Source: Sphagnum compactum (lineage: Eukaryota; Bryophyta; Sphagnopsida; Sphagnales). Taken from it: DNA of 64,000 nt. Under the pieces are notes generated by a model. It did not search any database. It worked only from the letters and a program-made list of their open reading frames with translations, and was not told the origin of the DNA. Made by a program: the position numbers and the translations under genes. This document shows, one piece after another, positions 36,580 through 47,383 of the stretch. The stretch's first letter is position 1; each line of letters starts with the position of its first letter. Location of the stretch: the NCBI GenBank assembly GCA_965153455.1, contig OZ234497.1, positions 9,982,001 through 10,046,000 of the forward strand, written 5' to 3'.

Positions 36580-36875
36580 TTATGTGTCCCCATATAATGT
36601 TACTACTTTTTGAGGCAACATAATAGTATACAACTTTTTTTCGTGAATTGGCCATTGTAGTTGTGCTCCATAGGGTTTTTTGCTTTCAAAAGCAATTATG
36701 TGTTCTTCTTGCATGAGGACTCCATTGATAATGAAGTCATTTGCATTAGTGTGAACTTCGAACGGCTTGGTGAAGTTTGGAAACTTCAACACAAGGGCAG
36801 AAGAAAACTTTTTTGTTCAAGCCTTCAAATGCCCTTTTTTGCTCCTTTTCCCATTCGAAAAACAAATCTTATTTG
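36580..36875 (-). pseudogene. Chromovirus RNase H remnant
   Basis: The open frame 36580-36792 has FPNFTKPFEVHTNANDFIIN, GVLMQEEH and IAFESKK, the start of a Ty3/gypsy RNase H (usual TDAS is TNAN here, losing a catalytic Asp), and then WPIHEKKLYTI. It lies directly downstream of the reverse transcriptase in element order. Confidence 0.65.
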
Positions 36876-36949
36876 AGATCCAAAAGTGGTTTTGCCATCT
36901 GCGAAAATCCTTTTATAAACTTCTAATAGAAATTAGCCAAGCGTAAGAA

Positions 36950-37690
36950 TGATCAAATTCCTTTGACCATTCAACTGCTCTCTTTTAGTTTCTTATGGCT
37001 TACAACTTTTTTGGGTTGGGAATCACCCCTTCCTTTGATAAAATATGCATTGGGAAGTCCATATCCTCTTGGGCAAATTCACTTTTCGCCCTATAGGCAA
37101 AAAGTTTATTTTGTCAAACTTACTTAGAACATATTCTAAGTGTTCCACATGTTCTTTCGCAATCTTGGATGCACCAAGATATCATCAATATAGATGATCA
37201 TGAACTCATCAAACTTCTCATGGAAGATAGAGTTCATGATGGTCGTGAACATCGATGGGGTGTTGCACAACCCGAATGGCATCACTAAGAATTCATACAG
37301 CCATACCTTGTCCTCATTGTCATCTTTTCAACATCTTCATCTACGATATGAATTTGGTAATACCCTAACTTGAGATCAATTTGGCTAAAAACTTAGCCCC
37401 ATTGAGTCGATCTAATAGATTATCAATGCAAGGCAAAGGATAGCTATTATTTATGGTTACTTCGTTCAAAGCACAATAACCAATACACATTCTTAACTTG
37501 TTATCCTTTTTATCAACAAACAAGATTGGTGCCCCATAAAGCAACTTGTTTTGCCAAATATACCCCTAATTAAAGAGGTCGTTTAATTATTTTTTGAGTT
37601 CTTCTAATTCCTTTTGGTTTAACCTGTAGGGTGCTTTAGACGGTAGAGCCGAACCAGGCACCATCTTTATTTTATGGTCAACATCTCTAC
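36950..37690 (-). pseudogene. Chromovirus reverse transcriptase, frameshifted
   Basis: Readable blocks in order on the - strand: APILFVDKKDNKLRMCIGY and ALNEVTINNSYPLPCIDNLL (37390-37540, usual RMCVDYRALN has Gly for Asp here), GYYQIHI (near 37350), [14 protein letters not shown] (37245-37290), and the catalytic IYIDDILV (37172-37195, both Asp intact). Stops and at least two frameshifts separate the blocks. The blocks assign the element to Ty3/gypsy (Metaviridae-type RT). Confidence 0.8.
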
Positions 37691-37959
37691 AAGGTGGAAG
37701 GGCATTGGGGAATTTTTACATTAAAACCTCTAAAAATTTATTGAATGAATCCAAACTACAAGTAGGAGGTCACCTTGCCCCTTGTGGTTTAGGTTCCCCT
37801 TGAGAAACTTTCAAAGACATCAAAACTAGAAAACTAGACAGTTCTAATTCACTAGCCAAAGCAACCAAATTAACTCCCACTTTCACTAATGTAAATTTAT
37901 ATTTTACATCTAAGTTCACTAATTATAGAGCTAATTTTTACACAAACTTTCAACTTGCT

Positions 37960-38175
37960 TCAACTGCAGAAGATGTTTATTTTGTAGGCATCCAAAAATA
38001 TGTTCCCTAGAATTACATCAAAATTATTTAAGTCATATAGGATGAAGTTCTCAAAAAATTGAATTCCCTCATAAAATAACTCGACATTTAACATTACGTT
38101 AAACGAGGGTTTAACTATGCGTTGTGCTAATTGCATTGTTATGGGGTCTGCCACTATTTTGGTCTTGACTCCCAA
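37960..38175 (-). pseudogene. Chromovirus aspartic protease, C-terminal part
   Basis: The 71-codon frame ends with FDVILGNIFLDAY, the usual (F)DVILGMDWL block of gypsy-type retropepsins. The catalytic DSG region is not evident upstream. It lies between gag and reverse transcriptase as expected. Confidence 0.6.
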
Positions 38176-38331
38176 TTACTTTGTTGCTTACTTAGTCATG
38201 AACAAATTAGTCATTTTAAAATCCAAAAGTCAACAGACCAATTTGTAACTTGTTTTACATTTCAACTTTAACAAAATTGCAAGCTTCGCTTTCATGGGCT
38301 CGTATTTTGGCCATAAAACCCCCTCGAAAAA

Positions 38332-39110
38332 TTAATTTACCTTGGGAAATGTAACATTTAACTGAGGTGGCTTGGGACAATCTTTCACCAAGTGCCCATG
38401 ATTATCACAGTTGAAACACTTGACTTCTTTCATGTCCCATTTTACCTTATTTGTTGTCAGCTCCTTGCCCATCGACTTTTTTTTATTGTCATGAAACCTT
38501 GGCTTACCTTGGCCCCACTTGCATTTGCTTAGACATTTGCCTCCACTGCTTGGGCCAACATGTTGTTTTTGGGTGATTCTGTTTCTGGTTTCACCCTTGG
38601 GGCGTGAAGGGCTTTTGTCTTCCATACACTTCGCCATTTTCATCAAGCCGTGGCAAGTGTCCAGGATGTGTGTCCTTTGATAGAGAATTTTCCAGACCCA
38701 AGGTTTCAAGCCATGTAGGAAGACCAACTTCTTGGCAAACTCCTCCTTCAAGGGGACCGTAGTCAACATACGATTGAAGTTTTGAACATAGCATGCTAGG
38801 GAGCCTGTTCCATCCCCTTGGGTGAGCTCCAGGAGCTCCATCCCATCTTTGAACACAAGGTGGTGTGGCGTGAACCTTTCATTCAACTGCAATTTGAATT
38901 CCTCCCATGTGAAGGATTTAAGGAGGTCAAAGGTCTCTTCCTTTTGAGACATCCACCAATCCCATGTGTGTTCCTTGAAGAGAATTTAAGTGAAATGAAT
39001 GCAATCCCTATCTAATTCAAGGTGTTACATTTCCAAGTATGCCTTGATTTGGTGCAACCATGGTCGCATTCTTTTCGTTTTAGTCTCCTTTCTTATAAAG
39101 GAGTCTGGCA
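38332..39110 (-). pseudogene. Chromovirus gag (capsid and zinc knuckle)
   Basis: An open frame of 206 codons (38332-38952) holds the retrotransposon gag core: FTWEEFKLQLNERFTP, an ELTQGDGTGSLACYVQNF helix block and LVFLHGLKPWVWKIL, then a basic stretch and an intact CCHC knuckle CFNCDNHGHLVKDC (spacing C-x2-C-x4-H-x4-C) followed by PKPP. Upstream, with two stops, RMRPWLHQIKAYLEM and DWW extend the capsid match to about 39110. Gag packages the element RNA. This is the best-preserved reading frame of the element, yet it lacks an intact start region. Confidence 0.8.
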
Positions 39111-39559
39111 ATCTTGCTTTGATGGCCACCTTGGCAAAGCCCCCACTTGGGGTAGTGCCAATCATGCCCAAACCTTTTGCAATTCAACCCATGAGTCTCA
39201 TAGTCTCATTGTTTTGTGACGTGAATTTGCTTTACTACACCACGAGGGTTCGAAAGGTATTGAAGAGGGCCGAAAATTCCTTGGATGTCTTGTCTACCTC
39301 TTTTTGGTTAATTTCCTCCTCTCGAATCTTGGGAGTTTTGTCCATTTTTGAACATTCTAGGGCCCATTGCACCCTTATCCCTTATGGGTTGATTTAAAGG
39401 AATCGGTAAGCAATCAACATAAAGTTGTTAGACTCCTCCAACGAATACAAGTCCACATGCATTAGTAGCTCCTCATTTCGTTCAACAACTATTTCTTTCG
39501 CCTTATTATTTTTGGAGTTGTAAGAGGTTTTTTATTGATGAGCCCACGTTTGTTAGATT

Positions 39560-39770
39560 CTTCCCTTACTTTGGGCGATGGGAAAAGGAGTCCTTTCTTG
39601 GACTAACACTTTGTTCAACTTAGCCTCATCTCTCCCCTTACCTTTTTTCTTTTTGGTCTTGTGGGGAGGAGCTGTTGCAACTTCCTGCTCCACCAACTCC
39701 CACAATAACACATTTTGGGTTTTGCAATTGGCCTTTACAACTACATATTCGTTAGAAAGGACATGGGATT
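39560..39770 (-). pseudogene. Lysine-rich gag N-terminal remnant
   Basis: The - strand reads a frame with KTKKKKGKGRDEAKLNK that ends in a stop. It resembles the lysine-rich frame just inside the 5' LTR at 45391-45597 (shared tggtgga, acaagac and gagaggga-like stretches). It may be the gag N-terminus of this element or a duplicate of it. Confidence 0.35.
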
Positions 39771-40559
39771 AGTGATTAATTGTTGTTAAACCCATATTGT
39801 TTCATTCACTTAATCGTAAGGGACGTTTAGTTGCAAAGCCCAGCTGTTTTAATGATTAGGATTTTAATTTTTTTATAATTTCATGAAATTTCATGTCATC
39901 ATTAACCTTGGTATGCGTGTAACGTGCATGCCATCTCAACTTAGTCATTTTATTCAACTAAATGTTACAAAAGATGCCTTGATGGATGGATAACATGTGT
40001 CAAAAATTTAGAAACACGTTTCATAAGTCATTGCATATGATCAAAAGTCAACTTAATGTAGCCCATGTAGTTATTGTAGCCAAAAGTCAACATAGCCTAA
40101 CCTAGTTAGGTTAGGTAACTTAGCCTAATTCGCCTAACCAAAAGTCAACCTAACTTAATTTCACTAAGCTACCTATGTTAAACAACCTAAGCTACCTAAC
40201 TTAAGCTAGGTGGCTTAAATTAGAAATAAACATCAAATATCTAACCCAAGAAGCTTAGATTAAACCACTTAATTTAAGCCAAGTGGCTTAGGTATTTTAG
40301 GTTGCAAGAGTGAGGACTTGAACCCCTCACCTTCATTTTGGGGTTCAAGTCTTCATCCATTGCATTATCACATTTTTTTATACTAATTATATTTAACATA
40401 AAGTTATAAAATTCAAAACATTTAGCCTTGAATTAACCTTGGTCACCCTAGGTTGACCTAGGTCAACCTACCTAGATAGGTCAACCTAACCTAACCTAAA
40501 CCTAGATTTTTGTACGTTGATTTAAGATCATTACACCAAAATCTGCCCTAATTCATTTT

Positions 40560-41448
40560 GGGTTTCACTAGATTTTGAATGAATTTGAACATTTTTACCA
40601 TAATGAAATTGATCAACCCCTTAGTGAACGCGGACCGGTTGTTATGGATAATGAATTGGTCCATTAGTACCTAATGAAATAAGGTTACTTTCAAGTGAAA
40701 TACAAATTTACCAAGCCATTTCACTTATTAGTTCATTAACAAGGCAACATGGAAATCAATTAAATTTAAATTATTTAATTTTCAATGTAATATTTAATAT
40801 TATTGATAATTTCATGATTTTCAGCCTATGAATTATTGACACATGTCACTACCTATGTTAGATTAAAAATTTAGCTTAGGTACATAACTCCATGTAATCA
40901 ACCTAAGTAGGCACCTACTTTAGGGAACTACATAGGAAAACATGTGATCAAAAATCAATTTACCACTGTTGACCACAAACATACCATTTGTGAGGTTTGA
41001 TCCCTTGAGCTCTAGGATGCAGGCAAAGACCCCTATCATCAAGCTACCACATTTATTGTGATAATGTGTTACATTGCATTCTATTTATCAAATACTTCAT
41101 TTTAAACATTACAAAAACATAAACTTTGAAAATTCATAACTTATTGAGATTTTCTTCAAATAAAATGATTAAAATTTAATTAATTAATTTTTCAATAATG
41201 TACATAATTACATTTATTTCCTTCTGAAAGTGTAAAATCATTTGAACAAATTTGTTTTTGTATATCATTATTCAATAACATTTCAATGACCATTCTTTTG
41301 AAAAAAAAAATGTTTAATAAATGGATAAGATTTTTGCTAATATAATAATATTACCTATGTTAGGTTACTTACAGTTATTTTAAGACTATTTTCCATTATT
41401 TTAAGTTATTTTACCCTACATTATTTACGGCTATTCATGGTTATTCAC
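40560..41448. repeat. Large inverted repeat, left arm
   Basis: Matches the inverted complement of 42512-43241 almost throughout. Examples: TTCAATAACATTTCAATGAC at about 41270 versus its complement near 42670, and ATCAACCCC-TTAGTGAAC near 40613 versus its complement near 43178. By eye the arms are about 80-90% alike, and the left arm has about 140 extra bases near 40820-40950. A tRNA-like pair (box A-like TAGCTTGATGATAGG and box B-like GGATCAAACC, on the - strand at 41000-41050) is present in both arms. Confidence 0.85.
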
Positions 41449-42511
41449 AATTCTTAATTCAACCTTAAATGGCCTACAATAAAATAACCAACAATAGCCA
41501 CTAATAGAATAGTCAACAATAGTCACCAATAGCCATTAATAAAATATCCAATAGTAAGCACTAATATAATAACCAATAATAACCACCAATAACCTATGAT
41601 AATTTGACCTAAAATAACCACCAATAACCACCAATAAAATATCCACCAATAACCATTGTTTAAATAGCTCCATCAATAGCCATTAATAGCCTATGGTTAA
41701 AATAACCACTAATAGAATAACTATTAATAGTCATTAATAGAATAATCACAATAGTCACCAATAAAATAACCACCAATAGTCACCAATAAAATAACCACCA
41801 ATAGCCATAAATAAAATAGCCACTAATAGCCACCAATAGAATTGACACTAATAGGCACCAATAGAATTGACACTAATAGCCATTAATAGAATCGACACCA
41901 ATAGCCACCAATAGAATACGCACCAATAGTCACCAATAGAATAACCAACAATAGCCACCAATAGAATATATAGGCACCAATAAAATAGGCATCAATAGGC
42001 ACCAATAGAATAGCCAACAATAACCACCAATAGAATAACCAATAATAGCCACCAATAGAATAGCCAATAATAACCACCAATAGAATAACCAATAATAACC
42101 ACCAATAGAATAGCCAGCAATAGCCACTAATAGAATAGCCAACAATAGCCACCAATAGAATAGCCAACAATAGCCACCAATAGAATAGCCAACAATAGCC
42201 ACCAATAGAATAATCACAAATAACCTATGATAATATAACGTAGAATAACCAATAATAATATAAGGTGAAATAAACTTCAATAATCAAAAGGAACCAATAT
42301 TAATTTCACATAATTGAAAATAGTTTATAATGAAATAACTTATAATAGCCAAAAATAATTTATAATAGTCGCAAATAATCTAAAATAAAATAGCTTATAA
42401 TAACCAAAAATAACTTATAATAGTCAAAAATAACCTAAGGTGAAATAACCTAAAATAGCCAACAGTAACATAAAATAGTAAAAAATAATTAAAAATAACC
42501 AAAAAATTTGA
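41449..42511. repeat. 25-bp-period minisatellite between the arms
   Basis: The unit is built from AATAGCCACCAATAGAAT and close variants. It is most regular at 42000-42215, where several consecutive units are nearly identical, and degenerate toward both ends. Because 25 is not a multiple of 3, all - strand frames cycle through the same Tyr/Trp/Leu/Ile-rich words and stay open. Confidence 0.9.
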
Positions 42512-43241
42512 GATAGCCAGAAATAACCATAAATAATGTATGGTGAAATAACTGAAAACAATAAAAAGCAGTTCTAAATAGTTGAAAGTAATTTAACATA
42601 GATAATATTATTATATTAGTTTAAAAAATCAATTTATTAATTTTTTTTTTTCAAAAGAATGGTCATTGAAATGTTATTGAATAATGATATTAAAAAATAA
42701 ATTGTTCAAATGATTTTACACTTTCAAAACAAAATAAATGTAATTATGTACATTATTGAAAAATAATTTAAACTATAATTTAATCATTTCATTTAGACAA
42801 AATTTCAATAAGATATGAATTTTCAAAGTTTATGTTTTTATAATGTTTAAAATGAAATATTTGATAAATAGAATGCAATGGATCACATTATCACAACAAG
42901 TGCGATGGCTTGATGGTAAAGGTATTTGTCTCCATCGTAAAAGTCGAGGGATCAAACTTCACAAATGATTTGTTTGTGGTCAGTAGTGTTAAATTGATCG
43001 TATGTTCTACTAATAATTCATACGTTAAAACATTACATTAAGTATTTAATAATTTAAATTTAATTGATTTTCATGTTATCTAATTAATTAACTAACAAAT
43101 AAAATGGCTTAGTAAATTTGTATTTCACTAGGTACTAATGGACTAATTCACTATTTGTAATAATTGGTCCATGTTCACTAGGGGGTTGATTAGTTTCACC
43201 ATGGTAAAATTGTCCAAATTCATTCGAAATCTAATGAAACT
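42512..43241. repeat. Large inverted repeat, right arm
   Basis: Inverted complement of the left arm. The similarity ends at CTAATGAAACTC near 43241, exactly where the inverted-orientation minisatellite begins. Confidence 0.85.
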
Positions 43242-43650
43242 CTATTGGTGTTATTGGTGCGTATTCTATTGGTGGCTATTGGTTGCTCTTCTATTGGTGA
43301 TTATTATATTGGTGGCTATTAATGGTTGTTTTATTAATGATTATTGGTAGTTATTGTATTGGTGGTTATTAGTGGTTATTCCATTAATGACTATTGGTGG
43401 GTATTAATGATTATTTTATTGGTGGCTATTCTATTAAGGGTTATTGGTGGCTAAATTATTAGTGGCTATTGTTGGTTATTCTATTATAAGCCATTGGTGG
43501 TTATCTTATTAATGGTTATTGATGGTTATTCTGTTGGTGCTTATTAGTGGTTATTTTATTAATGGCTATTGGTGGCTATTATATTGATGATTATTTTTTA
43601 TTATTTTATGTTACACTATGAGTATTGGTGGCTATTATATTATAAACTAT
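43242..43650. repeat. Minisatellite in inverse orientation
   Basis: CTATTGGTGGTTATT-type units, the complement of the 41.45-42.5 kb array, here placed outside the right arm. Confidence 0.8.
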
Positions 43651-45390
43651 ATTATCATGGACTATTATTAGTTATTTTAAGTTATTTTACTTTAAGTCAT
43701 TACATTTTATTCTAGATTATTTTAAATTTTTATACTTAAAATAAAATAATTTATAATCACGTAAAGTAGAATGACCTTGAATAACTTAAAGTATAACTTG
43801 AAATAACATATATTAACTTAAAATAAAATAACTTAAGGTATAACCTAATATTAGTTGAATACTTTAATTTAAAATTACTTTAGATAAAAAATATATTATA
43901 AGCTATTTAGGATACGTTAAAGTAATATAACATATAAGAATTGAGGGTATAATAACTCATAATAACGTATAATAACTTATACTACTTAGGGTATAAATTA
44001 GAATAATTAAGGTAGCCTAAAATAATATAGGGTATATCATAAAGTAATATAAAATATTTAAAACAAAAACATAAAAATAAACCTATTTATCATAGTAAAT
44101 TATAATAGTGAATTATATCAACTAGTAGTGAAACATGATGTTTACATAGTGATATTATAATGAAATAACTTTAACCAGGGTGAAAACACTAAAATGTAGT
44201 GAATTTATTTCATTTTTAAGGTCCCATAGTGATTTAGGCTAATGATTTACACCCTAGTTTTGTACTAGTGAATGAATTAGTAAACTTACTTAATAACTTA
44301 CCTTAGCTTAACCTAGGCATTTTTAGGGTAAAAATAAATAAAAATAATTATGTTGCATCTAGTCACATTTAGTCGCATCATAGTCACATTTAGTTGCACA
44401 AACTTGAGGTGGTTACAAATTTGATAAAATATTTTGTAATGAGGTAACCTAGATTGATTTGGAAAAAAAACTAAAGCTAGGAACTTAAGCAAGCTTACCT
44501 AGGTTAACCTATTCTAAGTATACTTAAACATACTAGATGTAGTAAATTTTTATGTTTAGTCAAGTAATTTATAAAGTAGCTTATATTACAAAGTAGGTTT
44601 TTATTTAATAGCCTACATATATAGGTTAATTTAATAGGTATGTTAACCTAAACTATTATGTTAAGTAGTTAAAAAGTTAAGGACTTATGTATCACCTTTT
44701 TCAAAATTTTCAAAGTGATTATTAATATTGTAATCATAACGACAGTAGATTTTTAGTACACATACACGTGCATGTGAATTCATGATTTCAAAAACTTTAT
44801 GACACATAAAACATTATGGCATGCCATGACAAATATTGGTGTCATAAATTCAAAACCCACAAAAACTCATGGTGTCACAAAAAAACCATGGATTGCCAAA
44901 AAAATTTGTGATGCCTTGTTGCCAAATGGCATGCCATGTCATCATCACATGAAAGACTAAATCGTTATTAATCGCAAAGGACAACAATATTTTCAATTAG
45001 TTAATAAATGGGATTAATTCATCAAATCAATGACATGAATCATGATGTGAAATTAGTGTCACAAGTCATAAGGTGTTGTGACTACTAATCGACCTTGTTG
45101 TCATGTGGCATGCCACGTTAGCATCACATGACCATAAATTATTGTTCACCAAAAGTTGCAAGAATCAACAAAATCTTGTTATTATCTAATTTTGGATGAT
45201 TAAGAATGCATTAAAAATGCATTTTTGAAAATTTGAAATTTGAGTAAAAATCATCAAGTCATGATATCAACTATAGTTGTAAAACCATAATGCCATGTGG
45301 CACCATAATGTCCTTTACAACTACGCAATCATTAACATGAACTTGTAGTTACAATTGTAGTAAAAAAAAACAATTTTGTCGTTTTATTAA

Positions 45391-45597
45391 CTAGTTGTAA
45401 AACCCAAGATGTGTTGTTGTATCTTTTAAACTTTGGACCTTTTTTTTGAGTAAATCATCTTCCACTAGAATTTCACCTAGGGTGACAAATTCCTCAAAGG
45501 TTGCGTCCCTCTCCTTTTCATTTTTAGTCTTGTACTTCCTTTTTGCTTTAGGTTCCACCATTGCTGTTGTGTTTGATATTGGTTTTCTTGAGGCCAT
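45391..45597 (-). pseudogene. Lysine-rich gag N-terminal-like frame next to the 5' LTR
   Basis: A 68-codon frame starting with an ATG 55 bases after the PBS-like site. The product is basic (KAKRKYKTKNEKERD), as the start of many plant gypsy gag proteins is. It leads into the foreign-looking block rather than into the capsid region. Confidence 0.4.
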
Positions 45598-45647
45598 TTT
45601 CCATTAGCCTTTAAATTTTTAAAAATATTTTCCAATAACTCAAGGAG

Positions 45648-45663
45648 CTTACTTTGATACAAC
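45648..45663 (-). other. Primer-binding-site-like sequence
   Basis: The - strand reads TTGTATCAAAGTAAGC, a decayed form of the TGGTATCAGAGC site complementary to initiator tRNA-Met, lying directly after the LTR end at 45665. Confidence 0.5.
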
Positions 45664-45664
45664 C

Positions 45665-46487
45665 TGCCATACCTGGATCTGCCTTGGCACTCTTGTGCTT
45701 CGCCTTCATTCACACATTTAATTAAACACCTAAATTACTTGCTCTTGCCTCCATTCACGCACCTAGTTAAACAATTAAACTACTTGCCTTCGCCTTCATT
45801 CACACACCTAGTTAAACATTTAAACTACCTGCTTTCGCCTCTGTTCACACACTTAATTAAACATGTAAACTACCTACACATGACAAACCATGCGCTAACA
45901 AAATTTAACATTCAAATTCATTTCGTAACTTAAGGTTAACCCCAAATTCTAGATGGGTGGGACTAAACTTGTTGCAAACTTCCTAAGTGGTCCAACGCAT
46001 TGTTGCCCAAAATTATCATCTCTTGTCTTCCAACCTAACCACAAACTTCTATTTGATTCAAAGACTTAATGTGTCGATGACATCTCTTTGGCCCCCCGGG
46101 TCTTTATTATTGATAAAGACCATAACATATCACATATCCTAAGTTATGACTAAAGGACAAATAATAGCTTATTATTACACAACTTAAGGACATTTTGTTC
46201 TTTTGTGGGTGCACAAATTGCAATGGTTTTAATAACTTACAATGCATGGATTCCCTTACAATTCGATCATTTCTTAGACCTGCAATTTCGTGAGCATGAC
46301 CATACAACAAGTTTCATCATCTATAAATCATGCTCTAGAAAGCAAGTTCACAAGTGTGCGTTTCATTTTGCAAAACGCCCTTGCACAACATGGATGAATA
46401 CAATTGTGCTTCTCTATAGTGGTGGAGATGCTATAAGGCCTACTTCACTCATTACACTAGGTAATGGCCTGTTAGCGGGGTGTTACA
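45665..46487 (-). repeat. 5' LTR of the chromovirus, rearranged
   Basis: 45665-46010 is colinear with the 3' LTR, with an internal triplication of the TTCATTCACACACCTAGTTAAAC-like unit here (the 3' LTR has one). Beyond about 46010 the order differs. The outer end at 46487 is placed at the complement of TGTAACACCCCGC. It overlaps an inverted-repeat structure (46100-46726), so this boundary is uncertain. Confidence 0.5.
45700..45870. repeat. Tandem repeat inside the 5' LTR, about 45-bp unit
   Basis: Three to four copies of a unit with CTTCGCCTTCATTCACAC followed by TAGTTAAAC and ACTACCTGC. The 3' LTR has only one copy, so the expansion occurred after insertion. Confidence 0.8.
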
Positions 46488-46726
46488 TATAAGATTTCAT
46501 ATTTTGTTTTTGGTTCATAGAATGTAATTGACATGCCCTCTTAGGTGGATCCTTAGGTGAGAGGATTTGTTGAGTCGAAGCCCAAGTGCAAACCATTGCG
46601 AGGCAACCCCGTGACAACTTTGGTTGTGAGTTTAAGTGTTGGGCCAGGTTTGATTCCTAGTATAAATGTCCTTTTGTCATAACATAGGATATGTGATATG
46701 TTATGGTCTTTATCTAGCATAAAGAC
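46100..46726. repeat. Inverted-repeat structure, arms about 67 bp
   Basis: 46100-46166 pairs with 46660-46726, including CATAACATATCACATATCCT. Each outer end is itself a small palindrome, GTCTTTAT-loop-ATAAAGAC. The spacer carries at 46540-46680 a segment that is inverted relative to 34030-34190 in the other LTR. Confidence 0.75.
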
Positions 46727-47344
46727 TTGCTCCAAAGATAAAAATAAAATCCTCAAATAGGTATCAAAGGAAAATAAATAAATGGGGAGGCATTTCCAAA
46801 AATGGAATGCATACTATAACAGCCTTTAGTGAGCATTCCATTTTTCAATATGCGCCCCCTCTCTGCCCCCAAAAAAACTGAAGAAAAATATATGCTCCTT
46901 AACCATGTAACATAGCCTCCAATTACACTAAAGATTTCAGAGTAGGAATTGCCTTTCTAATTTTCCCTATGTAACTTTTGTTTTCAAAATCCAATGAAAG
47001 CACTTAGCAAAGAGGGACACATTTTGTTGTAGCACAAACTTTTGTTTTCATGTGGGTGCAAATGCACTTGGAGAGCAAAGTGAGATCTCATGATAGCATA
47101 GGCCTAACTGAGACAGACTGAAATGTATGACCATGAATTCAGAAGACAGGGTAGTGAGTGAATGATGTTTTAAAATTAGCTGATTCTTGTGCATTACTAG
47201 CCTAGTAGAGCAACACCCCACCAACACTATTAAAATTAACAAAGTCACACATAGATAGGTATATAAAAGAACATGCACACAACAAAAACTTGAAGGCCTC
47301 TTGCCTGATTAAACAATCATACACGTATTTCACCTGCCAGTAGT

Positions 47345-47383
47345 GAATTGAATTGAATTGAATTGAATTGAAGTGAATTGAAT
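47345..47383. repeat. (TTGAA)n microsatellite
   Basis: About seven pentanucleotide units with one interruption. Confidence 0.9.

Larger units (their letters stand above)
39800..45360. other. AT-rich block interrupting the chromovirus
   Basis: About 5.5 kb without retroelement motifs, set between gag on the left and the lysine-rich leader frame plus LTR on the right. It holds CCTAACCTAGGTTAGG-like short palindromic motifs (40080-40510 and 44290-44530), a short hairpin with a box B-like core (40310-40356), the large inverted repeat (40560-43241) and the 25-bp minisatellite. Confidence 0.5.
33773..46010 (-). mobile_element. Broken Ty3/gypsy chromovirus with interrupted 5' region
   Basis: The order on the - strand is LTR (from about 46.0-46.5 kb down to 45665), PBS-like site, a lysine-rich gag-N-like frame, about 5.5 kb of foreign-looking sequence, gag with zinc knuckle, protease, reverse transcriptase, RNase H, integrase, chromodomain, polypurine tract and LTR (34225-33773). 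This gene order with integrase last and a C-terminal chromodomain is that of Ty3/gypsy chromoviruses. All genes carry stops or frameshifts and none can be active. The two LTRs share many blocks but differ in length and internal order. By eye they are well diverged, so the insertion is old. The 39.8-45.36 kb block appears to be a later insertion or rearrangement. The 5' outer end could be 46487, where the - strand reads TGTAACACCCCGC, a common gypsy LTR start. Confidence 0.75.

Noticed and set aside
38591-39397. Additional frames on both strands around the chromovirus gag
   Set aside because: They are out-of-frame or antisense readings of gag; the gag core and zinc knuckle lie in the 38332-38952 frame.
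41883-42280. Two long - strand open frames with Tyr/Trp/Leu/Ile-rich, membrane-like products
   Set aside because: They are translations of the 25-bp minisatellite. Since 25 is not a multiple of 3, all frames repeat the same words, and openness follows from the repeat, not from coding.
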